Positions 14,517 to 23,289 of a stretch of DNA of 49,060 bases are shown here, one piece after another. The notes below the pieces were generated by a model. That model saw nothing but the letters and a program-made list of their open reading frames with translations. It did not search any database and was not told the origin of the DNA. A program made the position numbers and the translations under genes. Numbering within the stretch: position 1 is the stretch's first letter; each line of letters starts with the position of its first letter. The DNA is from Myxococcales bacterium (GTDB lineage Bacteria > Myxococcota_A > Polyangia > Palsa-1104 > JAEUJZ01): the NCBI GenBank assembly GCA_016794505.1, contig JAEUJZ010000074.1, positions 1 through 49,060 on the forward strand. Direction: 5' to 3'.

Positions 14517-17500
14517 ATGCACGACAGATATCGACGTCGCACGCGTTGTCCGCAGTCGCAGCTTTTTGCCTTGTGCGCACTGCTTCTGCTCAGTCAGGGA
14601 AGCTGCTCGCTGTTGTCGAGCATTGCGGGCTCAGCCGGTGTTCCATCGACGCTGACCTCGCCGCTAAACAAGCTTGCAGCCCCGGTATCTCGCGTCAGCG
14701 CTACGACCCCCCTTGCACAAGTAGCGCGCGTGACGCAGAGCTTTGGCGGTCCGGGCATGCCGATGCTGCGCACGCTGTCCCAGCGCGTCGGCGTTCCTGC
14801 GGCGCTGTTGTTTGCCAAAGCGACCGGTCAAGCGCTGGCTTCCCATATCGAGCAGCGCATCGCAGAAAAAAAGCGGCAGCAGCAGGCAGCGCAGCTCTTC
14901 TATGCCGGAAGGTGTCAGCTCGCAGCAAGCGAAGCACAGGGCTCCAGCGACAGTCCCGAGGAAGCGCAAGCGGAAGCGGCCTTTGCCAAAGGCGACTATG
15001 ACCAGGCGGCCGCCCACTTGCAGCGAGCCGCAGCGCAGTATGAACAGCAAGGGCAGGCAGGCGAGCCTGCACTCGGCCGAGTGCTTGCACGACAGAGCGG
15101 TCTGTACTTGGTAGTCGGGCAGCTAGAGCCAGCCGAAGCGGCCGCCACCCGCAGCCTGCAAGTCAGGGAAAAAGCTCTCGGCAAAGACCATCCCGACGTT
15201 GCCGAGTCGCTGATCGCCACGGCTGCGGTGCAGCAGCTAAAGAGCGACTTCGGGCGCGCAGAACCGGCGCTGCAACAGGCGCTCAGCATTCGCGAAAAGG
15301 CGCTGCAGTCCGAGCATTTATGCGTCGCTCAGACGCAGCACCAGCTTGCCGGCCTGTATCAAGCCATGGCGGCGTACAGCAAAGCCGAGAAGCTGTATCA
15401 AAGCTCGCTCACAACCCGACAAGCCAAGCTGGGCGCTGACAGCTTGGATGTCGCTGAGTCAAAAGAAGCGCTGGGCAGCTTGGCTGTCGCCATGGGCAAC
15501 TATGCCGAGGCTGAACCGCTTTATGAAAACGCGCTGAGCATTCGCCGCAGCAAGCTCGGTCCTGAGGATCCGGCCGTGGCGGAATCTCTTCTCGACCTGG
15601 GAGCGCTGCAGCGACGGCGGGGAGCCTACCCAATGGCCGAGGTCAGCTTGCGCCAGGCCCTGTCGATCCGTGAAAAGAAGCTAGCCGCGACCGACCCGCG
15701 CGTCGCAGAGACACTGTCTGAGCTTGCAGAGCTATATGAAGACCTTGGCGACTATCGCAAAGCCGAGCCGCTCTTGCTGCGGGCGCTTTCGCTGCAAGAG
15801 CAAGTCTTGGGCAAGGATCATCCGCGCGTTGCTGACTCGCTAACGCGCCTGGCTGCCCTGTTGAAAGCAGCGGGCAACCTGCGGGCTGCAGAGGAGAAGC
15901 TGCAGCGAGCGCTGAACATTCGTCAGGGCAAGCTCGGGCCGCAGCATCCAAGTGTCGCTGACAGCGCGAGTGACCTTGGGGATGTGGCTCTGGCACGCGG
16001 CGATCTGACGGCGGCAAGCCAACACTATGATCGCGCACTGAAGATCCGCACAGCCGCACTGGGTCAGGCACACCCGCAAGTGGCAGCGACGATGCATCGC
16101 CAGGCCGTGCTGCTGCAAGCACGCGGCGACCTGCGCGGCGCATCCACGCAGTTTGAGCGAGCCTTGGCGCTGCGCAAGCAAGCGTTGGGTGCTGGCCATC
16201 CCGATGTGGCGCAGACACTGCTTGGTTTGGCGGCAGCCAAAACGGGTCTTGGGGATGTCGCAGCGGGTCTGCGGTACTTGGGCGAAGCACGCAGCAGCAA
16301 CGAGGCGCTTCTGCACAGCATCGCAGGCAGCGGTGCCGGTGAAGAACGCCTCGATGGTTTTCTGCGCAACCTGCGAGCGGAAGAAGACCTGACGTATTCG
16401 CTGCTCGCGGACCCAAGCTTGCTCAACCGCGACGATGTCGCAGCCCACGTTGCGACGACTGCGCTTCTGCGCAAAGGACGCTCGGTGGATGAAGCCGCGG
16501 ATACATCCCGCGCGCTCTACCACGGCCTTGGCCCCGAAGAAAAACAGAAGCTGGCTCGCCTGCGCGAGGTGCGCAGCCGTCGCGCTGATCTGGCGTTGGC
16601 CGGATCGGGGCTGTATTCAGCAGAGGAATATCAGCGGCTCTTGCGCGAGCTGCAGACCGAAGAAGAGCAGCAGCAGGACGCGCTACTGCGCAGCTCCACG
16701 GCGCTGCGCAACCGCCTGCCACGCTACCGCCCAGAGACCGTGCTCAGTGACGTGCAGAGTCGAATTCCAAGCGGTGCAGTGCTGATCGAATTCCTCGCAT
16801 ACCGTCGCTACTCCTTCCGGCCGAGCGGAAAAGGGGCCCTGCAGCTTCCAGGCACCGGACCGCTGCGCTATGGCGCCCTCGTGCTCACGGAACGCGGTAA
16901 GCCCAAGGCGTTCGATCTGGGCGAAGGCGCTGCGATCGAACAAGCCGTCGCAAACCTGCTGGCTCTGCTCACCCAAGCGGGATCGAACTGGCAGCCCGCG
17001 GCACAGAAGCTATCAACGCTGGTCTTGGCTCCCGTCGAGTCATCCGTCGGTGGATCCAAGCGCTGGTACATCGCGGCGGATGCGCAACTGAACTTGGTGC
17101 CTTTCGCCGTGCTGCCGCTATCGGCCAGCGAAGGGGGACGAAGAGACGAGGACCCGCTGGTCGAAAAAATCGACGTGTCCTATCTGACCTCCGGTCGCGA
17201 TCTTCTGCGGGAATCCGAGCAAGAAAATGTGCGCGGCAACTTGGCTCTGCTTGCGGATCCGCAGTTTGCGGTGCTCACGGGCGATGCTGCGACGGAAAGC
17301 CAGCAGCGCGCCATTGCGAATCAGCGCAGCAGCGGAGCATTCCGCGGCCTGCGCCTAGGCAAAGTCGCGCCCTTGCCCGGCACGCGAGAAGAAGCGCAGT
17401 CGATTGAAAAGCTGCTCAAGCGCGCCGAGATCAAGTCCTTGTATGGCGCCGCCGCGACCAAGAGCGCATTCCTTTCGATTGAGCAGCCCGGCATTCTGCA

Positions 17501-18185
17501 CATCGCGACCCATGGCTTGTTCGTTGGTGAGTCCGCCCGCGGCGGTAACAACGCACGCGGCCTGGTGCTAGAGGAAGGCGACGTGCCCGCCGCAGCCACA
17601 GCCAGCGCGGCACAAAGCTCGACGCCGGCACCTACCCAGGCCAGCAGCTCGTCTGCTGACAGCACGCCGAAGTCCGCGTACGCAGGCAATCCGCTGCTGG
17701 GTTCGATGTTGGTTCTTGCCGGTGCTGAAACCGCAGCGTGGCTGCCCCCCGAGCAGCGCGATCCGGCGCTGGGAAACGGCCTGGTGACGGCCCTGGAAGT
17801 GGCCAGCATGAACTTGTGGGGAACCCAGCTTGTCGTGCTTTCAGCCTGCGAGACCGGGCGCGGCGACGTTAGTCACTTGGGTCAGGGTGTCTATGGCCTG
17901 CGGCGGGCGGTGATGGTGGCCGGCGCCGAGACACTGCTGACCAGCCTGTGGAAAGTCGATGACAAAGCCACGCGCGATCTGATGGAGCGTTACTACAAGA
18001 ACCTGCTCAAGGGGCGCAGCCGCAGCGATGCCATGCGTGAAGCCGCGCTCCACCTGCGCAAAGGGCGCTCGCATCCGTACTACTGGGCTCCCTTTATCCT
18101 CATTGGGCGAGCGGCGCCGCTCGTCGGTGTGGGCAAGTCATCAGCCAGTCGAACGCGCGGCAGTGAAGCCGAGAGCGATTCCTAG
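14517..18185 (+). CDS. Exported TPR-CHAT protein
   Basis: The 1,222-residue protein begins with a basic stretch and a hydrophobic segment (about 15-30) ending at a Cys (QGSC), possibly a lipoprotein signal although the box is not canonical. About ten kinesin-light-chain-type TPRs of 42 residues (about 205-620) carry the repeated AL.IR..KLG..HP.VA pattern. A linker follows, then a CHAT domain (about 900-1205), a caspase-like peptidase fold, with the dyad His999 in HIATHG and Cys1111 in LSACETG, followed by GAETLLTSLWKV and WAPFILIG. Both catalytic residues are present, so protease activity is plausible. The insert between them (about 1020-1060) is Ala/Thr/Ser-rich. It lies between a kinase gene and a DUF4384-like lipoprotein gene, all on the same strand. 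TPRs probably recognise a partner or regulate the protease. Confidence 0.9.
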   Translation: MHDRYRRRTRCPQSQLFALCALLLLSQGSCSLLSSIAGSAGVPSTLTSPLNKLAAPVSRVSATTPLAQVARVTQSFGGPGMPMLRTLSQRVGVPAALLFAKATGQALASHIEQRIAEKKRQQQAAQLFYAGRCQLAASEAQGSSDSPEEAQAEAAFAKGDYDQAAAHLQRAAAQYEQQGQAGEPALGRVLARQSGLYLVVGQLEPAEAAATRSLQVREKALGKDHPDVAESLIATAAVQQLKSDFGRAEPALQQALSIREKALQSEHLCVAQTQHQLAGLYQAMAAYSKAEKLYQSSLTTRQAKLGADSLDVAESKEALGSLAVAMGNYAEAEPLYENALSIRRSKLGPEDPAVAESLLDLGALQRRRGAYPMAEVSLRQALSIREKKLAATDPRVAETLSELAELYEDLGDYRKAEPLLLRALSLQEQVLGKDHPRVADSLTRLAALLKAAGNLRAAEEKLQRALNIRQGKLGPQHPSVADSASDLGDVALARGDLTAASQHYDRALKIRTAALGQAHPQVAATMHRQAVLLQARGDLRGASTQFERALALRKQALGAGHPDVAQTLLGLAAAKTGLGDVAAGLRYLGEARSSNEALLHSIAGSGAGEERLDGFLRNLRAEEDLTYSLLADPSLLNRDDVAAHVATTALLRKGRSVDEAADTSRALYHGLGPEEKQKLARLREVRSRRADLALAGSGLYSAEEYQRLLRELQTEEEQQQDALLRSSTALRNRLPRYRPETVLSDVQSRIPSGAVLIEFLAYRRYSFRPSGKGALQLPGTGPLRYGALVLTERGKPKAFDLGEGAAIEQAVANLLALLTQAGSNWQPAAQKLSTLVLAPVESSVGGSKRWYIAADAQLNLVPFAVLPLSASEGGRRDEDPLVEKIDVSYLTSGRDLLRESEQENVRGNLALLADPQFAVLTGDAATESQQRAIANQRSSGAFRGLRLGKVAPLPGTREEAQSIEKLLKRAEIKSLYGAAATKSAFLSIEQPGILHIATHGLFVGESARGGNNARGLVLEEGDVPAAATASAAQSSTPAPTQASSSSADSTPKSAYAGNPLLGSMLVLAGAETAAWLPPEQRDPALGNGLVTALEVASMNLWGTQLVVLSACETGRGDVSHLGQGVYGLRRAVMVAGAETLLTSLWKVDDKATRDLMERYYKNLLKGRSRSDAMREAALHLRKGRSHPYYWAPFILIGRAAPLVGVGKSSASRTRGSEAESDS

Positions 18186-18237
18186 GCGGCCTGGCGCCAG
18201 CCGCGAACTTGACCTCTTCATGCAAACAGGAGCCAGC

Positions 18238-19020
18238 ATGCGTGACCGCACAAACAGCCTGAGACTCCGTCGCCTGTCTACCGCGTTCCGCGGCTGGGTG
18301 ATCGGTGCCGGTTTTATCGTGGGAGGACTCTTTCTAGGCTGCGCTGGATCGCAGAAGCCCAGCCCACAAACGCCGAGCACTCCCCCTCCCGCTGCCGCAG
18401 CACAGTCCACCACGGCAGCGCCCGAAAAGCCCATCGAGCTCTCGCTGCGCATCGATGCCATAAGCGGCAGCAAAGGGACGCTGTCCCTGCAGCCTGGCGA
18501 CAGCCTGCGCAGCGGTGATCAGATCGCGATCAGCGTATCGGTGGATCAGCCGGCGTATGTCTACATCGCGGTCGCTTCATCGACCGAAGCGCCCAAGCTG
18601 ATCTTTCCCAAGAGCGGCGATCAGCTCGTCTCGCCTGGGCAGGCGCTGCGCATTCCCGCGAATGCCGAAAAGTGGATTCCTCTCGACTTCAAAGTGGGTC
18701 AGGACGACATCTTCGCCTATGCCGCGCCGCGCCCGATTCCCAACGGCGAGCTTCTGAACCTGATCAACGCGGACGCCGAAGCCGCCAAGAAAGCAGCGGC
18801 CAAGCGCGCCAAGCCCGCAAGCAAGCCGGCCAGCAAGCCAAGCAGCAAGCCGGCCAAGCCGAGCAAACCCCCCGCCAGCCCCGCCCAAGCCACAGAGCCT
18901 GGTGGTCTGTCCGCCGACAGCCGCGGATTGACGATCAGCGACGATGACGTCGAGGCCGATGCCCCCCCTGCCCCGCCGCCGCATATCACGGCCAAGCGCT
19001 TCTTTCTGATCCACAAGTAA
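18238..19020 (+). CDS. DUF4384-like lipoprotein
   Basis: ATG 18238 is preceded by AGGAG seven bases upstream, which favours it over the in-frame ATG 18220 and over a longer open frame into the CHAT gene. The 260-residue product has a basic N-terminus, a hydrophobic segment (about 19-34) and LFLGC, a near-canonical lipobox at Cys35. After a Pro/Thr/Ala linker, a beta-rich domain (about 60-165) contains LQPGDSLRSGD, YVYIAVAS, LIFPKSGDQLV and a lipid- or ligand-like D.FAYA region, the pattern of DUF4384 domains. The C-terminal third is a Lys/Ala/Pro/Ser repeat (about 185-220) and a Pro-rich tail. DUF4384 domains are often near CHAT or caspase-like proteases and kinases, so it is probably a partner of the upstream CHAT protein at the membrane. 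Confidence 0.75.
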   Translation: MRDRTNSLRLRRLSTAFRGWVIGAGFIVGGLFLGCAGSQKPSPQTPSTPPPAAAAQSTTAAPEKPIELSLRIDAISGSKGTLSLQPGDSLRSGDQIAISVSVDQPAYVYIAVASSTEAPKLIFPKSGDQLVSPGQALRIPANAEKWIPLDFKVGQDDIFAYAAPRPIPNGELLNLINADAEAAKKAAAKRAKPASKPASKPSSKPAKPSKPPASPAQATEPGGLSADSRGLTISDDDVEADAPPAPPPHITAKRFFLIHK

Positions 19021-19098
19021 CCTCGCCTCCCCTTCACACAGGCTCGACTGGCCCATCGTACGCGCCCCGTTGTGGCCTGCGGACACTTGCTTTGTTCA

Positions 19099-19122
19099 AT
19101 TAATGAGTACATGCTCATTAAT
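19099..19122. promoter_or_regulatory. Palindromic operator candidate before the methyltransferase-TetR pair
   Basis: ATTAATGAG (19099-19107) and CTCATTAAT (19114-19122) form a perfect nine-base inverted repeat with a six-base spacer. It ends one base before ATG 19124. The site is strikingly AT-rich for this region and has the size of a TetR-family operator; the TetR gene is the second gene of the unit, so autoregulation is the simplest reading. If the start is ATG 19103, the site would overlap the coding region. Confidence 0.65.
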
Positions 19123-19123
19123 C

Positions 19124-19867
19124 ATGGATTTCGGATACGCTTGGCCGTGGACGCACGGACACTTGATCGTGGGCTTGGTGGCGCTCACTTTGCTTGGGAT
19201 CGGCTGGCAGCGCGGCTGGCGCGCGTGGGTCCTGGGCCCGCTGACTGCCCTTGGGCTGTGGGGCGTGATCAGTTTTTGGATCATCCATGAGCGCTTCCTG
19301 TTCAATCAGCCGGTGTCGATCCCGACCGCCAAGTTCTTGGCCAGCGGCCATGGCACGGTGCTCGATCTGGGCGCCGGATCCGGCAGAGCCACCATCGGTG
19401 TTTTGCGCGATCGCCCAGGCACACAGGTCATCGCCGTGGATATCTTTGCCAACAACTACGGCATCCCCGACAACAGCGCCGAGCGCTTGCTGCGCAACGT
19501 ACAGGCCGCCGGATTCGCAGGGCGCGCCAGCGTGCAGCCGGGCGACATCCGAGCGCTGCCTTTTACCGAACAAAAATTCGACGCTGCGATCAGCGTCGCG
19601 GTCCTTGATCACTTCCGCAGCGCCGATGTGAAAAAGACACTTGCCGAGGTGCGGCGCGTCCTGAAACCGGGCAGCGACTTCCTGTTCATCGTCATCAACC
19701 GCGACGCATGGATGAAGTTTGTCTTTCCGTTCTTGCATGGCCACTACTTCGGCTCGCGCCCCATGCGCGACGTCTGGCTGCAGCGTGTCGCAGAGGCCGG
19801 CTATCAAGCGGTCGAAGTCGGCACGCTGCCCGGCGGGCTGTTTGTCCTCGCGAAAACGCCACTATGA
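19124..19867 (+). CDS. SAM-dependent methyltransferase with N-terminal membrane segments
   Basis: The 247-residue protein begins with two hydrophobic segments (about 10-25 and 32-50, separated by QRGWRAW), which would anchor it in the membrane. The class I methyltransferase domain follows: motif I LDLGAGSGRA from residue 80, an acidic VIAVDIF ending the second strand, GDIRALPF, AISVAVLDHF and VRRVLKPGSDFLFIV. It transfers a methyl group from S-adenosylmethionine to an unknown substrate, perhaps a lipid or quinone given the membrane part. The start is uncertain: ATG 19124 is directly after the palindrome, while in-frame ATG 19103 lies inside it, and neither has a strong ribosome-binding site. 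The TetR gene begins nine bases after its stop. Confidence 0.85.
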   Translation: MDFGYAWPWTHGHLIVGLVALTLLGIGWQRGWRAWVLGPLTALGLWGVISFWIIHERFLFNQPVSIPTAKFLASGHGTVLDLGAGSGRATIGVLRDRPGTQVIAVDIFANNYGIPDNSAERLLRNVQAAGFAGRASVQPGDIRALPFTEQKFDAAISVAVLDHFRSADVKKTLAEVRRVLKPGSDFLFIVINRDAWMKFVFPFLHGHYFGSRPMRDVWLQRVAEAGYQAVEVGTLPGGLFVLAKTPL

Positions 19868-19876
19868 TGGCGTCGC

Positions 19877-20458
19877 ATGGCAAGAAAGCGAACGATTCGC
19901 GATGAGGATCTGCTAGCCGCCGCGCGTGCCTGCTTTGTCGACAGCGGCTTTGCGGTCCCCACCAAAGAGATCGCGCGACGAGCAGGCGTCTCGGAAGGCC
20001 TCTTGTTCCAGCGCTACGGCAACAAGGCCGAGCTCTTCTTTGCGGCCATGGTCCCGCCCCCCAGCAGCGCTCTGCGCGAGCAGCTTGCGGCGGGAAAAGG
20101 CGACGACGATGACCTCATCCGCTTGGGCTTGGCGATGCGCGACTATTTCCGCGAAGCAGCCGACGTGCTCTTGCCGCTGCTTGCGCATCCACACTTTACA
20201 TTCGAGGACTTCGCTCAGCGCCATCCCGACTCGACCCTGGCTGCGATGCGTCGAGAAGCCATGGCGTACTTTGCCCAGGCTGGCGCATTGGACTCGCCGG
20301 CCTCCGCTCTGCTGCTCATGTCTTCGGTATTTGGGGTGGTGATGTTTGAAAAGCTCGGTGCGCACAACGGCGAAGTGCCAAACGCCATGGTGCGTCGCAT
20401 GCTGCAGCGCATCCGCCACGGCAGCTTTCCCGAAGGGCCGCTGCGGCGACGCGCCTAA
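19877..20458 (+). CDS. TetR/AcrR-family transcriptional regulator
   Basis: The 193-residue protein has an N-terminal HTH (about 5-55), with ACFVDSGFAVPTKEIARRAGVSEGLLFQRYGNKAEL written in the usual TetR order: helix 1, DNA-recognition helix and the start of helix 4. The C-terminal part is the variable ligand-binding helical region. It forms a unit with the methyltransferase gene (nine-base gap). The 24-base palindrome in front of that gene is a candidate binding site, so it is probably an autorepressor that senses a small molecule related to the methyltransferase. The remaining intergenic region to 20596 shows nothing recognisable. Confidence 0.9.
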   Translation: MARKRTIRDEDLLAAARACFVDSGFAVPTKEIARRAGVSEGLLFQRYGNKAELFFAAMVPPPSSALREQLAAGKGDDDDLIRLGLAMRDYFREAADVLLPLLAHPHFTFEDFAQRHPDSTLAAMRREAMAYFAQAGALDSPASALLLMSSVFGVVMFEKLGAHNGEVPNAMVRRMLQRIRHGSFPEGPLRRRA

Positions 20459-20596
20459 GCAGCGCGGCGTTTCCGCCCAGACCAGCCGCGTCGTCCGCAA
20501 GAGAACAGAGCCGCGCCGTGCGCCCGGCGGCAAGCTCTCGCTCCACGCGCGTCTTTGCCTTTGAACTCTGCGCCGAAGTCGTGTTATGCCGCCGCC

Positions 20597-21847
20597 ATGA
20601 AGGCTTCTCGCGTCCTCAGTTCTCTCACCCGTCCGACGAGAATTCTGTCCGCTTCGCTGTCACTTCTGTTCTCAAGCGCGGCATTGGGAGCGGCCGCGGA
20701 AAAAGCACCCGCAGGCCCAGCCGCAAAGCCCGCGGCGGCGACCGCCAAGGCTGCAGCGCCCGCGGCCAAGGGGCCCGCAAGCAAGGGGACCGCGGCGCCG
20801 ACCGCAGCAGCACCCTCGACGCCAGCACCGAGCGCGAGCTTCGATGAGCTGGTGAAAGAAGCGGTGCCCGCCAAAGATCTGGCGACGCTGCTTGAGCCGC
20901 TCTATGCCCGCTGTGAAGATCGCGACGGCCTGCACCAAAGGCAGTGCGAAGGGACGCGGAGCTTCCTGCTCGACTATCTGCGCAGCCATACCTTTGTTGC
21001 CGAAGCCGATGTGCCGCCGGACACCTCGCCGTACGACGCAGCGGCCAAGCAAGTCGACTTGGAAGTATCCGGCTGCTTGGCCTGCAGTGAGCCCGTCCAG
21101 ATCGGCGGCGAGCCACGCTTCGTCGTCATGCGCCCGCTTCAGCGGGTGGTCAGCGGCAAGGCCGTGACGCTGCCCATGGCTACGCACGAGCTACGCATGG
21201 AAGACCGCGTCAAAGCCGACCGCTTCGTCGAGCGCGTCGCGCCGCGGCTGCGCGTGCAGCACATCTTCCGCGTAAGCTCGGTATTCGGCGAGCCGCTCGC
21301 TGCCACCACCCCAGGCCCAGGCGCAGGCAACACTGCGACGAAAGCTGCGGCTGCGACACCCAGTCCAAGCAGCCCGCCGCTTAAGGGAGTGTTGCTGGCT
21401 TCGCTGGGTCATCGCGTCTATGACCGCTGTACCGGCGAGATTCATGCAGCCAATCCGAGTACGGCCAGCCGCGTCGCTGTGACGCCGGATCCGCGCGATC
21501 CAGCCTGCCCCAGGAAAGGCAGCGAAGATCTGTCTGCAGCCGAGCTGAAGAAGGCCGCCGAGATCGCCGCGCTGCCCGAGCGCTTGACGCCGCGCCAGAT
21601 CGACAGCGTGCTCGCTCCAGTTCAGGTCCGCATCCACGAGTGCTACATGGAATTCGGCGAGCCCTCGGGAGTCGCCAAAGTGGCGGTCACCATCGGTGGC
21701 GAAGGCAAGCTGACGGCGATCAGCCTGCCGCCCCCCTTTGACAAAGCCGATATCGGCATCTGCATTCGCTCGCAGCTTAAGCAGACCAGCTTCCCGCGCT
21801 TCCGCGGGCAGCCGATGAGCATCGACTACGTCTACCAAGTGCAGTAG
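20597..21847 (+). CDS. Exported protein with AgmX/PglI-like C-terminal domain
   Basis: The start is placed at ATG 20597 since the frame upstream encodes no sensible N-terminus. The 416-residue product has a signal peptide (about 1-34, ending SSAALGAAA), followed by an Ala/Lys/Pro-rich spacer (to about 75). A central domain (about 80-250) has a pair of Cys near CEDRDGLHQRQC and another in SGCLACSEP, probably disulfide-bonded outside the cytoplasm. After a second low-complexity linker, the last 85 residues (LTPRQIDSVLAPVQVRIHEC... to YVYQVQ in outline) have the pattern of the AgmX/PglI C-terminal domain: a helix with a conserved Cys-Tyr, then V.V.IGGEGKL and a final F.RF strand. That domain is common in Myxococcota and is related to TonB-type C-termini. 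Function of this protein is unknown. Confidence 0.75.
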   Translation: MKASRVLSSLTRPTRILSASLSLLFSSAALGAAAEKAPAGPAAKPAAATAKAAAPAAKGPASKGTAAPTAAAPSTPAPSASFDELVKEAVPAKDLATLLEPLYARCEDRDGLHQRQCEGTRSFLLDYLRSHTFVAEADVPPDTSPYDAAAKQVDLEVSGCLACSEPVQIGGEPRFVVMRPLQRVVSGKAVTLPMATHELRMEDRVKADRFVERVAPRLRVQHIFRVSSVFGEPLAATTPGPGAGNTATKAAAATPSPSSPPLKGVLLASLGHRVYDRCTGEIHAANPSTASRVAVTPDPRDPACPRKGSEDLSAAELKKAAEIAALPERLTPRQIDSVLAPVQVRIHECYMEFGEPSGVAKVAVTIGGEGKLTAISLPPPFDKADIGICIRSQLKQTSFPRFRGQPMSIDYVYQVQ

Positions 21848-21865
21848 GCGGGCCCGGTTCTGCGC

Positions 21866-22582
21866 ATGGGCCTGTGGCCCTGGCATCCGCTGCTGCTGTC
21901 TCTGTGCGTGGCCGCAGTGGCGACGATTTTGTCGCTGCTCTTGGGGGTGGCAGGTGGCGTGCTGTTGTCGCGACGGCGCTTCGTGGGGCGCGATCTGCTG
22001 GACGCCATCCTGTGCCTGCCCCTGACTCTGCCGCCAACGGTGTTGGGCTACTACTTGCTGGTTGCGCTGGGCCGCATGAGCCCGCTCGGTCGGCTGTGGG
22101 AAGCGCTGTTTGGTCAGCCCCTTTCCTTTACGCCGGCCGCGGCCGTGGTGGCGGCGATGGTGCATGGCGTGCCCTCGATCCTCAAGGCCTCGCGCGCTGC
22201 GCTGGAAGACGTGGATCCGCTTCTGCTGCGCGCCGCTGCATCCTTGGGCGCATCGGAGCCGCGCCGCATTCTGACGGTGGCGCTGCCCGTCGCGCGGCGA
22301 CCGATCCTGGCCGCAGCAATGCTGGCGTTTGCGCGTGCGCTGGGTGACTTCGGCGTGACGTTGATGATCGCGGGCGACATTCCCGGCTATACGCAGACGG
22401 CGGCGCTTGCGATCTATGACGCAGTACAGGCCGGTCGCGAGCGCCAGGCCCTGGGTCTGATCGCAGCGCTGTCGCTGATCGCGCTTTCGATCTTGTACAT
22501 CACCAACCGCTTGAGCGATCGCCAGGTCCGCACATCGACATCGGATGAGCGCCCCACGCGCGAGGCAGCCGAGCATCCATGA
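21866..22582 (+). CDS. modB: Molybdate ABC transporter permease ModB
   Basis: The 238-residue membrane protein has about five hydrophobic segments and the binding-protein-dependent transport motif: the cytoplasmic EAA-type loop is seen as AAASLGASEPRRILTVALP (about 124-142). LPLTLPPTVLGYYLL (residues 52-66) and ARALGDFGVTLMIAGDIPG are strongly characteristic of ModB. It forms the inner-membrane channel for molybdate (or tungstate) import. Its stop overlaps the start of modC (ATGA), so the two are translationally coupled. The C-terminal 20 residues are charged and differ from usual. The periplasmic binding protein ModA is not encoded nearby. Confidence 0.9.
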   Translation: MGLWPWHPLLLSLCVAAVATILSLLLGVAGGVLLSRRRFVGRDLLDAILCLPLTLPPTVLGYYLLVALGRMSPLGRLWEALFGQPLSFTPAAAVVAAMVHGVPSILKASRAALEDVDPLLLRAAASLGASEPRRILTVALPVARRPILAAAMLAFARALGDFGVTLMIAGDIPGYTQTAALAIYDAVQAGRERQALGLIAALSLIALSILYITNRLSDRQVRTSTSDERPTREAAEHP

Positions 22583-23289
22583 GTCCAGCAGCGTCCACCC
22601 CGCCCCCGCGACTGCTCGCCGATCTGTGGCTGCGACGTCGACCGGGCTACACGCTGAAGATCGATCTGCAGCTTCAGGCGGGGGTCAGCGTGCTCATCGG
22701 CCCATCGGGCGCTGGCAAGAGCACGACACTGGATCTGCTGGCTGGGCACCTGCACGCCGATCAGGGCATGATCCGCTTGGGGGCTCGCACGCTGTTTGCG
22801 CGCTTGCCCGATCAGCGGGCAACCGTGGTCCCGGCCGAGTCGCGCGACATCGGCTATGTGATGCAGTCTCCGTCGCTGTTTCCGCACATGGATGTGGCCA
22901 AAAACATCGCATACGGTCTGTTCGCACAGCCGCGCTCGCAGCGCAGCGCTCGCGTGATCGAGCTAGCGGCCGAGCTCGATCTGACCCCGTTGCTTTCGCG
23001 GGCGCCGCAGACCTTGTCAGGGGGCGAACGTCAACGCGTGGCCTTGGCACGCGCGCTAGCCCCGCGACCTCAGGCGCTGCTGCTGGATGAACCGCTCTCG
23101 GCTGTGGATCTGGCGCAGCGCGATCCGCTGCTGCATCGCCTGCAGCGCGTGTTGTCTACGCTGGCGATTCCGGTCCTTTATGTCACGCACAGCGTCGAAG
23201 AGCAGCGCTTCTTTGCCAACGCTGGCTCGCCGCTTTTCACGCTGCAGGCTCAGCCCAACGGAACCGTGGCCGTTAGCTCGCAGCCGTAG
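22579..23289 (+). CDS. modC: Molybdate ABC transporter ATP-binding protein ModC
   Basis: The 236-residue protein has Walker A GPSGAGKST (about 39-47), Q-loop MQSPSLFPHM, ABC signature LSGGERQR, Walker B ALLLDEPLSAVD and the switch VTHS. The Q-loop context and position after modB identify it as ModC, which hydrolyses ATP to drive molybdate uptake. Typical ModC proteins are about 350 residues and carry a C-terminal Mop/TOBE domain that senses molybdate; this one ends soon after the nucleotide-binding domain and lacks it. It may therefore be without feedback by bound molybdate. The 3' end overlaps the convergent small membrane-protein gene by 17 bases. Confidence 0.85.
   Translation: MSPAASTPPPRLLADLWLRRRPGYTLKIDLQLQAGVSVLIGPSGAGKSTTLDLLAGHLHADQGMIRLGARTLFARLPDQRATVVPAESRDIGYVMQSPSLFPHMDVAKNIAYGLFAQPRSQRSARVIELAAELDLTPLLSRAPQTLSGGERQRVALARALAPRPQALLLDEPLSAVDLAQRDPLLHRLQRVLSTLAIPVLYVTHSVEEQRFFANAGSPLFTLQAQPNGTVAVSSQP

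Noticed and set aside
18028..18237. Longer N-terminus of the DUF4384 lipoprotein
   Set aside because: It runs into the CHAT gene and would bury the signal sequence; ATG 18238 has AGGAG at the right distance.
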